Below are positions 14,244 through 22,545 of a DNA stretch of 25,893 nt, piece by piece (the stretch's first letter is position 1; every line of letters begins with the position of its first letter). The translations under genes were made by a program, and so were the position numbers. Source of the stretch: JAICLL01 sp035252155 (GTDB lineage: Bacteria; Planctomycetota; Planctomycetia; Pirellulales; JAICIG01); NCBI GenBank assembly GCA_035252155.1, contig DATFDL010000667.1, forward strand, positions 1 through 25,893. Reading direction: 5' to 3'. Under the pieces are notes generated by a model that was not told the DNA's origin, did not search any database, and worked only from the letters and a program-made list of their open reading frames with translations.

Positions 14244-17200
14244 GAGTCGCCGAGCAGCTCCGAGATTTTTTCGAGCTCGCGTTCGTCGGTTCGGGCGAGA
14301 GGGAAATCAGATGGCGTAAAGCCGCCGGCCTGGGGCGAGAGGCAGTGATCGATGATCGCCGTCAGCCGCTGGAGATAGTCGGCCGCGAAGCCCTCGATCG
14401 TTTCACGGCGGTGGATGGCCCGGCTGAAGCCGATGTCGATCGACAAGCGACCGCCACTGACGAACAGATTGAGTTCGAGCAAATGCCGGCGCACCGCGCG
14501 CGGGCTGCGCAACGGGCCGACCGGTTCGCGTGCACGAGACAATGGGCCGGAGTCGGCCGGCGCGCCCTCAAATCGGCCCAGGTAATTGAATGCCACTTCA
14601 GCCCGGGGCAGGGCCGCCAGTGAGTTGCGCATCTGCGCATCGGCCGACAAATATCGCAAGACACCGTAACCGATTCCGTGACCGGGCACACGACGGAGCG
14701 ATTCCTTGGTGCGCCGCAGCAAGGTGCCGGGGGGCAAATAGAGTGGAGCTTCGAGCAGCACGGGATAACCGGCTGTAAACCAGCCGACCGTGCGCGAGAG
14801 ATCGACGTCGTCGAAAAGCGCCGCCCGGCCGTGCCCTTCGATGTCGATTAAGGCCGTGCCATGACCGCTAAAATGAGCGATCGCCTGGGCTAAGGCGGCG
14901 AGCAGAATCTCCGGCGTGTGCGTGCGGTAGGGCGCATTGGCGTGCTCGAGCAAGGCGGCCGTCCGCGCGCCGTCGAGCATCAGCGAAACTACGTCGGCCG
15001 ACGATTGCAGATTCGCTGGCGAAGTAAAGTCACGAGGGCAGCAACCGAGAGCGGCAGCGGCGAGGCCCTGCCAATGGGGCAACTCGGCCGCGATGGCCGG
15101 CGATTGTGCGTACTCGGCCAATCGCTGTGCCCAATATTGGAACGACGTCGTTTTGGGCGGAAGTGACGGCGATTCGCCCCGGCTAAGCTGCATCCAAAGT
15201 GAAGTCAGATCATCGAGCAGGACACGCCACGAGACCGCGTCGATCACCAAGTGGTGCACTACGAGCAACAGCCGCCGGCCGCCGTCACCCAGGTCGAACC
15301 AGCCCGCAGTGGCCAGCGGCCCGCGCTCCAAGTGAAGACTGCCTTGCAATTTGGACGCCGCCGTCTCGAGTGCCTCCACCTGCTCGTCGGCCGACAGACG
15401 CGACAAATCAAATCGCTCCAACGGCCAATCGCTTTCGGGCGCGTGCCCTTGCCGCCAGCCATCGTCGCTACGGGCAAATCGCAGCCGCAACGCGTCGTGA
15501 TGGGCCGCCAGATGACTCAATATCTCGGGCAAAACTTCGGGAGGCAAATCATCATCCACTCGCAACAGCACCGCCTGGTTGAAGTGGTGCGGGTCGATCG
15601 GATCATCGTCCAGGAACCAATGTTGGACGGGCGTCAACGGCGCGTCGCCCGCAACCAGGCCTTGTTCGGCCGTTACCGTCGGCCCGGTGCCTTCGACGGC
15701 GGCCAACTCGGCGATGGTCTGATGTTGAAAGAGTTGGCGGGGATTGAAACCGAGGCCCGCCTGACGCGCACGAGCCACCACCTGAATACTGAGAATCGAA
15801 TCGCCGCCGAGCTCAAAAAAGTTATCGTGAATGCCCACCTTCTGGACGCCCAGCAACTCTTGCCAGATCGCCGCCAGCTTTTCTTCGGTCGAGGTGCGCG
15901 GCGGCGCGAAAGCGGGCCGCGCGTCGTCAGGCTCGCAAGCGCAGGCGTCCGGCGCCGGCAAGGCAGCCACATCGAGCTTGTGATGCCGATTGAGCGGCAA
16001 TCGCTCCAGACGCACCACGGCCGAAGGCACCATCGGCTCGGGCAGCCTGCCTCGCAACCAATCGCGCAATGCTCGCGAGGGCGGCAATTCGCCGTTGGCC
16101 GAAACGACATACGCCACCAGCCGCTTGCCGCCCGGCGCGTCGTCACGGGCGACGACTGCCGCCTCGCCCACCGCGGGATGTGCGAGCAAGGCTCGTTCGA
16201 TCTCTTTCGGCTCGATCCGCCAGCCGCGCAATTTGATTTGTTCGTCGATCCGCCCAAGAAACTCGACATTGCCGTCCGCACGCTGCCGAACCAAATCGCC
16301 CGTGCGATAGAGCCGCGCACCGGACAGTTGCGAGAACGGGTTCGGCACAAACCGCTCGGCCGTATGCTCATCGAGGTGAACATACCCGCGGGCCAATCCC
16401 ACTCCGCCGAGATAAAGTTCGCCGGGCGCTCCGATCGGCACGGGCCGCTGCCGCGCATCGAGCACGTGGACCTCGGTGCCCGCGATGGGCTTTCCGATGG
16501 GCACGCGTCGGATGTCGGACCACGCCGGCAGAGTGCGCGGCAATTCATAGACCAGGCTGGTGATCGTGGCTTCGGTCAGGCCGTACTCGTGCAGCAAGCG
16601 GACACGCCCCTGGCTCAGTTCCAGCCAGCGGTTGAGCATCTCCAGACGGGGAGGCTCGCCACCGACCACCAACACGCGCCAATGCTCGAAGATCGCCGCA
16701 TCTTCCACGCGCCACTCCAGCAGGCACTGCTGCAGCAGCGGCGGCGGAATGTGAGCCACGGTCACGCGGTGCCGCCGGCACTGGTCGAGAATCACCCGGC
16801 CGGTGAGCTCGCTGGTGGGCGGTCCCAGCACCAGCGTGGCCCCGCGGATAAGCGTGGGAAAAATCTCTTCGGCGGCCACGTCGAAGGCCGGCGAGATGAT
16901 TTGCAGGGCGCGACCGCCTTCGTCCAGTTCATACAGCGAGGTCATCGCCAACGCGTGATTCGCCAGGCCGGCATGTGTGACTTCGACGCCCTTGGGGCGA
17001 CCCGTCGAGCCGGAGGTGTAGATGATGTAGGCCAGGCTTTCGGACGTCGCTGGCGTCGCCGGCGGAGTTGCTGGCGACCGAGCGATCGAATCGGCGTCAG
17101 CGTCGGCGTCGAGCCGGATTTCTTCCGCGCGATGAGGCGGCAACCGCTCGGACGTGCGGCTGGTGGTGATGATCGCGCGCGCCTCGACGTCGTCGAGCAT

Positions 17201-20200
17201 CGTCGCCAGGCGTTCGGCGGGCTCGGCAGCGTCAAGCGGCACATAGGCGCCGCCGGCCTTGAGCACCGCCAGCATGGCGACCACCATTTCAATCGAGCGA
17301 TCGAGAAAGATCGCCACCGGCACGTCAGGGCCGACGCCGAGCGCCTGCAGGTAGTGGGCTACTTGGTTCGCGCGATCGTCGAGTTGTCGATAAGAGATTT
17401 GATCTTCGTCGTGGACGACGGCGATGGTATCGGGGGTGCGGTTGGCCTGGGCGGAAACAAGATCGTGCACCAGGGCAGGTGGCGCTGCAAGAGAAGAAGA
17501 GAAGGAGGTGGGCAGAGCGGGCGATTCTTCAGTAAGCGGCACGGCGATGATGGAGGCATCGGGGTCAGCAACAATGCCAGTTAGCAGAAGATTGAACGCC
17601 GAGCAAAACTGTTTAATCGTGCACGACTCAAACAGCTCGGCATTATAGACCGCTGAGGCACGCAAACCGGCCGGCTGTTGCTCGACAACGAGCGCCAGGT
17701 CGAAGCTGCCGATCCTGGTATGGTCGATTTCGACGTCGCCGATCGATAGGCCGGCAACTTCGGCGCCTTGCCAGGGCAAGTTCTCGAAGACGAACATCAC
17801 GTTAAAGAGCGGCGAACGGCCTTCGGCGCGGTGAGGCGCGAGCGCATCGACAACGGCTATCAGCGGAGCGTCGGCATTCGAGAAGGCGGCCAGCACCGTC
17901 TCGCGGACCCGCGCCAGCAATTCGCGAAAGCTCGGCTCGCCCGACAGATCGGTACGCAGCGCGAGCGTGTTGACAAAATAACCGACCGAGCGCTCGAATT
18001 CGCGTCGCGGGCGATAGGAGACGGGCGAGCCGAGGCAGACATCGTCTTGCCGCGCCCAGCGCCCCAACAAGGTTTGGAAGGCTGCCAGGAGCACCATATA
18101 TAGGGTAGCGTCGTGCTGGCGGCCCAAATCGGCGAGTGCGTCGGCGTGTGCGCTGGAAATCGTAAAACGTTCCGCGGCGCCGCGATAACTCCGCGATTCT
18201 CTGGTGGCCGGGGCAGAGCTTGCGATGCCCCGGTCCCGATCCGCCGAGGCATCGCCAAGGCTCTGCCCCAGCCACCGCGACTGGGGCTCATCACCGCGCG
18301 ATGGTAAGAAATCGGTGACGAGCTCCAAGCGTGTGAGATCCGCAAGTTGTTGTTTCCAATATTCAACCTGCTGGCGCACGTGTTCGGTGGCGAGGCACGC
18401 TCGCTGCCAGACAACGAAGTCGGCGTAATCGAATGGCGCGGGCGGAAGCAACGCCGGTCGGCCGCCGGCTTCGGCCTGATAGAGCGCCGCCAACTCTTCG
18501 AGAAAAATGGCCAGCGACCAGCCGTCGCAGATCAGGTGGTGGATGCTGAGTGACAACTGATGTTCTTCAGCGGAATGCCGAGCAAGTTCGGTGCGCGCCA
18601 ACGGGCCGTGGGCCAGATCAAAGTAGTCCCGGCACTCCGTGACGGGAACGTCTTGAATCACCTGTGCCGGCTTTCCATCAATGGCCGGAAACACGGTGCG
18701 CAACGCTTCATACCGCCGGGCCAGAAGGTGCAAGCTGCGCTCGAGGGCAGGCTGATTGAGCGGCCCGCGCAGCCGCACCATGGCCGAGAGCAAATACCGC
18801 GGATCGCTTTCAAGCTGCTCCAAAAACCAAAGCTGTTCTTGAAAGCTCGACAGCGGCAGCGGCGCGGAGCGGTCGGCGCGGATTACGGGCGGTAGGCTGC
18901 CGGCCGAGCCGCGCTCGCTCCCTTGATCGAGCCAGGCGGCCAGCCCCGCGATGGTCGGTGACTCGAACAGCACGCGGATCGGCAATTCGACCTTGAATTC
19001 CGCCTGCACCCGCGCGGCCAGTTGCGAAGCCAGCAGCGACTGGCCACCGACATCGAAAAAGCTGGCGTGGATGTCGCAATGCCGTAGGTCAGACTTTCCA
19101 ACCTGACATCGCCGGGCATTTACGTTGTCAGGCTGGAAAGCCTGACCTACGGTCGGATCGATACCCAGCACGTCCGACCAAATCTGAGCCAGCCTGCGCT
19201 CAGTGAGTGTGCGCGGCGCGACGGCCTGATCGCGGGACGCTTCACGTACTTGCGCCCCGTCGGAAAGCAAATGGTGCTCGCGCCATTCGTGAGCTGCACC
19301 GAGCGAACCGGCCAGGAAAAAGTCGCGACACGCGCGGCGGCGAGTTTTGCCGCTCGACGTTTTAGGCAGCGTGCCCGCCGGAATTAAACAGACGGCTGCG
19401 ACCGAGATGCCGTGTAGTTCAGCGATTCGCGCACGCACGCGTTCGGCGACCGCCGGCAGATCGACTTTGCGCGGCCGTATCACTTCGTGGACGACGACCA
19501 GCCGCTCGCCGCCGTCGGTCTCGATCGAAAAAGCCGCTCCACCGCCGGGCTTCAACGCCGGATGCGACTCGGCCACCGTTTGTTCAATGTCCTGTGGGTA
19601 ATGGTTTCGCCCTTGAAGGATGATCAGCTCTTTGACTCGGCCCGTAATGAACAGCTCACCACCGTCGAAAAAACCGAGATCGCCGGTCCGCAGGAACGGC
19701 CCTTCGTCGTTGTCGAGCGTGGCCACGAAGGTTTCGGTCGACTCTTGGGGGCGGTTCCAATAGCCGCCGCCCACGCTAGGCCCATGTACCCAGATTTCAC
19801 CCACCTGACGATCGGGCAGAGGCCGACGCGTCAGCGGATTGACGATCTTCACACACACGCTGTCCGCCGGGCGGCCGCAACCGACTAACGGTATCGTACT
19901 AGCAGTTGTGGCCGGCGTGTCAGGCATGTCCGCTCGAACGGGCACGGGGTCTCGGGCCACCGGCACGGCGCGATCGTGCGTCATCGCCGCCGCATCGAAC
20001 GATTTGACGATGGGCATTTCGCCCTCCGCGCCGCCGCTCACCATCAGCGTCGCCTCGGCCAGACCATAGCAGGGATAAAACGCCGCACGGCGGAAACCGC
20101 AAGCGGCAAAGGTCTCGCTGAACCGTTCCAAGGTTTCGGGCCGGACGGTTTCGGCGCCGTTGAGGGCCAGCGCCAGGCTGCTCAAATCGAGCGTCGCCCG

Positions 20201-21067
20201 GTCTTCCGCGCTGATCTTTCGCACACAGAGGTCGTAGGCAAAGTTGGGCGCCGCGGTGGTGGTGCCGCGAAAGCGCGTGATGGCGTGTAACCAACGATAA
20301 GGCCGTTGCATGAAGGCCGCCGGCGAAAGCAGCACGGCGTGCCGGCCGCTAAACACCGGCTGAAACGTGACGCCAATCAAGCCCATGTCGTGGTAAGCGG
20401 GCAGCCACGAGACCGCTAGGGCATCGGGCCGATCGACCATCTGATGAATCAGAGTCAGATTGGCCAGCAGATTGCCATGCGAAATCATCACCCCCCGCGG
20501 CTCGCCGGTCGAACCTGAAGTGTATTGCAAGAGCGCCAGTGACTCGTCAGCTAATCCGCACTCCGAACTCCGAACTTCGAACTCGGCACATTCATCGGTG
20601 GCCAACGATGATTTCAGGCCGGGCGCCTTGCTAAACAGCGGGCCGGCCCAGTCGAGCGTCTCGCGCGCGGCAAGCAGCCACGTGGCCCCAGCGTCGGCCA
20701 GAATAGCTTGCAGCCGAGGCAGCGTGCGATCCATGCGAAACGGATCGGGCGGATAGACCGGCACAGCGATCACGCCCGCATAGAGGCATCCATAGAGCGC
20801 GACGATGTAGTCAAGCCCCGCGTCGTAGACGAGCAAGGCCCGCTCGCCCGCGGCGCCCTTCGACGCGAGCGCGGCGGCGACGGCGCGTGCCCGGCGATCG
20901 AGCTCGGCGTAGGTCAACCGCTCTTCCTGCATCTCGCCATCGGTGAGAAACGTAAACGCCAGGTCGTTCGGCTGGCGGCGGGCGCGCCACGCGAGCACCT
21001 CGGGCAATGTACGCGCGCGGAACGGGAGAAGCTCAGGATCGGCATCGCGCAGAATATCTAGGGACAT
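14240..21067 (-). CDS. Lipo-amino-acid synthetase: FAAL-PCP-C-A-PCP-E nonribosomal peptide synthetase
   Basis: This cytosolic enzyme of 2,275 residues would activate a fatty acid, join it to one amino acid and epimerise that residue. Domains in order: fatty acyl-AMP ligase (1 to about 590; LQYTSGSTG at Y182); carrier 1 (GGQSLLA, S677); condensation (about 725-1160; HHLICDG at 843-849, YFVNTLALR); adenylation (about 1175-1650; YTSGSTGRPKG at Y1350, LYRTGDL, lysine in NRHHKLD); carrier 2 (LGGDSI, S1757); epimerisation (about 1805-2260; HHLVIDAVSW at 1938, EGHGR, PGHGIGYG, FNYLGRF). There is no thioesterase or reductase, so the release step is missing or encoded elsewhere. ATG 21067 is preferred over GTG 21139 because the ligase fold begins just after it. 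Three repeat-derived segments are read in frame (residues 161-171, 639-662, 931-955), all in tolerant loops. An extended -10 box lies upstream. Confidence 0.95.
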   Translation of the reverse strand: MSLDILRDADPELLPFRARTLPEVLAWRARRQPNDLAFTFLTDGEMQEERLTYAELDRRARAVAAALASKGAAGERALLVYDAGLDYIVALYGCLYAGVIAVPVYPPDPFRMDRTLPRLQAILADAGATWLLAARETLDWAGPLFSKAPGLKSSLATDECAEFEVRSSECGLADESLALLQYTSGSTGEPRGVMISHGNLLANLTLIHQMVDRPDALAVSWLPAYHDMGLIGVTFQPVFSGRHAVLLSPAAFMQRPYRWLHAITRFRGTTTAAPNFAYDLCVRKISAEDRATLDLSSLALALNGAETVRPETLERFSETFAACGFRRAAFYPCYGLAEATLMVSGGAEGEMPIVKSFDAAAMTHDRAVPVARDPVPVRADMPDTPATTASTIPLVGCGRPADSVCVKIVNPLTRRPLPDRQVGEIWVHGPSVGGGYWNRPQESTETFVATLDNDEGPFLRTGDLGFFDGGELFITGRVKELIILQGRNHYPQDIEQTVAESHPALKPGGGAAFSIETDGGERLVVVHEVIRPRKVDLPAVAERVRARIAELHGISVAAVCLIPAGTLPKTSSGKTRRRACRDFFLAGSLGAAHEWREHHLLSDGAQVREASRDQAVAPRTLTERRLAQIWSDVLGIDPTVGQAFQPDNVNARRCQVGKSDLRHCDIHASFFDVGGQSLLASQLAARVQAEFKVELPIRVLFESPTIAGLAAWLDQGSERGSAGSLPPVIRADRSAPLPLSSFQEQLWFLEQLESDPRYLLSAMVRLRGPLNQPALERSLHLLARRYEALRTVFPAIDGKPAQVIQDVPVTECRDYFDLAHGPLARTELARHSAEEHQLSLSIHHLICDGWSLAIFLEELAALYQAEAGGRPALLPPAPFDYADFVVWQRACLATEHVRQQVEYWKQQLADLTRLELVTDFLPSRGDEPQSRWLGQSLGDASADRDRGIASSAPATRESRSYRGAAERFTISSAHADALADLGRQHDATLYMVLLAAFQTLLGRWARQDDVCLGSPVSYRPRREFERSVGYFVNTLALRTDLSGEPSFRELLARVRETVLAAFSNADAPLIAVVDALAPHRAEGRSPLFNVMFVFENLPWQGAEVAGLSIGDVEIDHTRIGSFDLALVVEQQPAGLRASAVYNAELFESCTIKQFCSAFNLLLTGIVADPDASIIAVPLTEESPALPTSFSSSLAAPPALVHDLVSAQANRTPDTIAVVHDEDQISYRQLDDRANQVAHYLQALGVGPDVPVAIFLDRSIEMVVAMLAVLKAGGAYVPLDAAEPAERLATMLDDVEARAIITTSRTSERLPPHRAEEIRLDADADADSIARSPATPPATPATSESLAYIIYTSGSTGRPKGVEVTHAGLANHALAMTSLYELDEGGRALQIISPAFDVAAEEIFPTLIRGATLVLGPPTSELTGRVILDQCRRHRVTVAHIPPPLLQQCLLEWRVEDAAIFEHWRVLVVGGEPPRLEMLNRWLELSQGRVRLLHEYGLTEATITSLVYELPRTLPAWSDIRRVPIGKPIAGTEVHVLDARQRPVPIGAPGELYLGGVGLARGYVHLDEHTAERFVPNPFSQLSGARLYRTGDLVRQRADGNVEFLGRIDEQIKLRGWRIEPKEIERALLAHPAVGEAAVVARDDAPGGKRLVAYVVSANGELPPSRALRDWLRGRLPEPMVPSAVVRLERLPLNRHHKLDVAALPAPDACACEPDDARPAFAPPRTSTEEKLAAIWQELLGVQKVGIHDNFFELGGDSILSIQVVARARQAGLGFNPRQLFQHQTIAELAAVEGTGPTVTAEQGLVAGDAPLTPVQHWFLDDDPIDPHHFNQAVLLRVDDDLPPEVLPEILSHLAAHHDALRLRFARSDDGWRQGHAPESDWPLERFDLSRLSADEQVEALETAASKLQGSLHLERGPLATAGWFDLGDGGRRLLLVVHHLVIDAVSWRVLLDDLTSLWMQLSRGESPSLPPKTTSFQYWAQRLAEYAQSPAIAAELPHWQGLAAAALGCCPRDFTSPANLQSSADVVSLMLDGARTAALLEHANAPYRTHTPEILLAALAQAIAHFSGHGTALIDIEGHGRAALFDDVDLSRTVGWFTAGYPVLLEAPLYLPPGTLLRRTKESLRRVPGHGIGYGVLRYLSADAQMRNSLAALPRAEVAFNYLGRFEGAPADSGPLSRAREPVGPLRSPRAVRRHLLELNLFVSGGRLSIDIGFSRAIHRRETIEGFAADYLQRLTAIIDHCLSPQAGGFTPSDFPLARTDERELEKISELLGDS
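18203..18276. repeat. 74-bp inverted-repeat element read in frame in the condensation domain
   Basis: The left arm (18203-18229) and right arm (18248-18276) are inverted copies of GTGGCYGGGGCAGAGC plus a CGATGCC end, with small differences. On the minus strand the element encodes about residues 931-955 (WLGQSLGDASADRDRGIA region). It falls between LTRLELVTDF and SYRGAAERFTI, where other condensation domains have only a short linker. Confidence 0.7.
19082..19152. repeat. 71-bp paired palindrome read in frame in carrier domain 1
   Basis: CCGTAG and CTACGG form the outer ends. Inside are two inverted copies of GTCAGGCTTTCCAGCCTGAC, the left copy with two changes; the 27-base arms match at 25 positions. 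It encodes residues 639-662 (VGQAFQPDNVNARRCQVGKS region), inserted between LGIDP and IHASFFDVGG of the carrier domain. Confidence 0.78.
20556..20586. repeat. Heptamer tract read in frame in the acyl-AMP ligase
   Basis: Three successive CGAACTY-type heptamers with flanking partial units lie here (minus strand: GAGTTCG type). They encode residues 161-171 (EFEVRSSECG), just before the ATP-binding LQYTSGSTG motif, in a loop of variable length in this family. Confidence 0.55.
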
Positions 21068-21234
21068 GAAGCAGACTCGGGGGGCGGCTCGGTAAACCGT
21101 GGCCGAAGCGGGACGGCTCAAAGAACGATCAGCTCGCACCCTACAAAGCCGACGTGCAGTTTGAGCCGGTTGCCTCCATAGCAGCCGGACCAGCGCTGGC
21201 GGGTCGTCCGCAAGCGGGGCAATTTACGAAAGAT

Positions 21235-21243
21235 ATTATAGCA
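21235..21243 (-). promoter_or_regulatory. Extended -10 promoter for the synthetase
   Basis: On the minus strand TGCTATAAT matches the extended -10 consensus TGnTATAAT perfectly. No good -35 box lies 16-18 bases upstream, which extended -10 promoters tolerate. Transcription would start near 21228, giving a leader of about 160 bases before ATG 21067. It lies in the 221-bp gap after the dehydrogenase gene, so the synthetase could be expressed independently. Confidence 0.5.
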
Positions 21244-21288
21244 CGTCCGTGCAATTTGTGGGGAAAATCGAGCCCGCCGGAGTGTGGG

Positions 21289-22323
21289 TCAGGGCCGATC
21301 GGCGTGGCGAGCGAGTTTTTCTTGCATTGCCGGCTGCCCGAGCACGTCGCGATTGACCACGCTGCCGGGCACGCGGCCTGCGGCCACGTCGAGAATGTGC
21401 CGGCAGGCCGAGCGGCCATTGCCGGCAAAAAGTTCGTCGGTCCAGCACACGCCGTGCGGCGTTACGATCACGTTATCGAGCCGAAGCAGGGGATCGTCGG
21501 ACGCGATGGGTTCTGTCTCGAAGACATCGAGCGCCGCTCCCGCGATGCGCCGTTGCTGCAACAGGGCGGTCAGCGCGGCCTGGTCCACGATCGGACCGCG
21601 GGCCACATTGATCAGATAAGCCGTGGACCGCAACAATCGTAGTTTTTGGGCGTCGAGCAGGTGATGCGTTTCCGCAGTCAGCGCACAACAAATCACGACA
21701 AAATCGGCCTCGGCCAGCAGTCGTTCGAGCGGCTGCCACTCGACGCCCGTCGCGGCGGCGGCGTCGAGCGTCACATAGGGGTCAAATCCGACGTGCCGCA
21801 TCTCGAGCGGGGCGGCCAGGCGAAACAGCTCGCGCCCCACGTTGCCTAATCCAATGACGCCGAGCGTGCGGCCCGTCAGGCCGGTGCCCATGTGGTCGAG
21901 CTTTTCGGCCCAGCGCCCCTCGCGCGTTAGTCGATCTTTGACGAGCAACTTGTGCGACAATGCGAGCAACAATGCTAAGGCCGAAGTCGCCACCGGCCGC
22001 CGCACCGCGTCGGGCGTTATCGAGAGCAGCACGTGGTTGCGAGTGCAGGCCGCCACATCGACATTGTCATAACCCACGCCGAATCGGGCAATCAGGCTCA
22101 GCCGCCGGCATCCGTCGAGCGTGCGAGCGGTCACCTTTGGCGCCAGCACCAGCAGCGCGTCGTAGGCATCGGCAACCGACGGCGAAATCTCGCTGCAGGC
22201 TTCGGCAAAAAACTCCCATTCGACCCGGTCCGCTTGGTTCAACACATCGAGGCCGATGTCGCCGAAATCGAGCGTACCATCGGGCTTGAGAAAATCTCGG
22301 GTAATTCCGACGCGAAAGGGCAT
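21289..22323 (-). CDS. D-isomer-specific 2-hydroxyacid dehydrogenase
   Basis: This 344-residue NAD-dependent dehydrogenase belongs to the phosphoglycerate/lactate/glyoxylate reductase superfamily. The nucleotide-binding loop GLGNVG is at 158-163 and the acidic GFDPYV follows at 179-184. The catalytic triad is visible: R242 in NVARGPIVD, E269 in DVFETEP and H290 in TPHGVCWTDE. It has no signal peptide and no C-terminal ACT domain, so it is not a full-length serine-pathway SerA. The ATG at 22323 lies only 5 bp from a tract of heptamer repeats that makes up its leader. It lies upstream of the synthetase on the same strand, 221 bp away, and could supply a hydroxy- or keto-acid for that pathway; this link is speculative. 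Confidence 0.92.
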   Translation of the reverse strand: MPFRVGITRDFLKPDGTLDFGDIGLDVLNQADRVEWEFFAEACSEISPSVADAYDALLVLAPKVTARTLDGCRRLSLIARFGVGYDNVDVAACTRNHVLLSITPDAVRRPVATSALALLLALSHKLLVKDRLTREGRWAEKLDHMGTGLTGRTLGVIGLGNVGRELFRLAAPLEMRHVGFDPYVTLDAAAATGVEWQPLERLLAEADFVVICCALTAETHHLLDAQKLRLLRSTAYLINVARGPIVDQAALTALLQQRRIAGAALDVFETEPIASDDPLLRLDNVIVTPHGVCWTDELFAGNGRSACRHILDVAAGRVPGSVVNRDVLGQPAMQEKLARHADRP

Positions 22324-22327
22324 GGAT

Positions 22328-22362
22328 GGGTTCAGGGTTCAGGGTTCGGGGTTTAGGGTTCA
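22328..22362 (+). repeat. Five GGGTTCA-type heptamers
   Basis: The units are GGGTTCA, GGGTTCA, GGGTTCG, GGGTTTA and GGGTTCA, head to tail. The tract begins 5 bp upstream of the dehydrogenase start and is inverted relative to the tract at 22463-22490. Confidence 0.85.
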
Positions 22363-22380
22363 GCGAGGGGTCGGGATTCG

Positions 22381-22397
22381 GGGGTCGGAGGTCAGGG
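22381..22397 (+). repeat. GGGGTCG-GAGGTCA heptamer pair
   Basis: Two related heptamers and a partial third (GGG) follow the GGGTTCA tract. The GAGGTCA unit is the one repeated at 25850-25877 at the far end of the window. Confidence 0.5.
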
Positions 22398-22462
22398 CCT
22401 GAGTGCATCCGGCGGTTACTTTTTGCCGTTGCCCAATGCTATTGAAAGTCCAATCAAAAATC

Positions 22463-22490
22463 TGAACCCTGAACCCTGAACCCTGAACCC
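22463..22490 (-). repeat. Four TGAACCC heptamers (inverted copy)
   Basis: Four perfect TGAACCC units are the reverse complement of GGGTTCA. With 22328-22362 they make an inverted pair around a 100-bp spacer in the divergent promoter region. A TCTTTTT run follows at once. Confidence 0.85.
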
Positions 22491-22545
22491 TCTTTTTCCC
22501 GATAATATATCCATCCGCCTACAGTCGGCGAGCCAGGAGACAAGG

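Noticed and set aside
15251..17584. Open frame of 777 codons antisense to the synthetase
   Set aside because: It is in exact codon register with the synthetase, where antisense stops need TTA, CTA or TCA codons on the coding strand. These are rare in this GC-rich DNA, so long open frames arise by chance.
22328..22490. CRISPR array
   Set aside because: The repeats are 7 bp with no spacers and no cas genes; they are simple tandem tracts.
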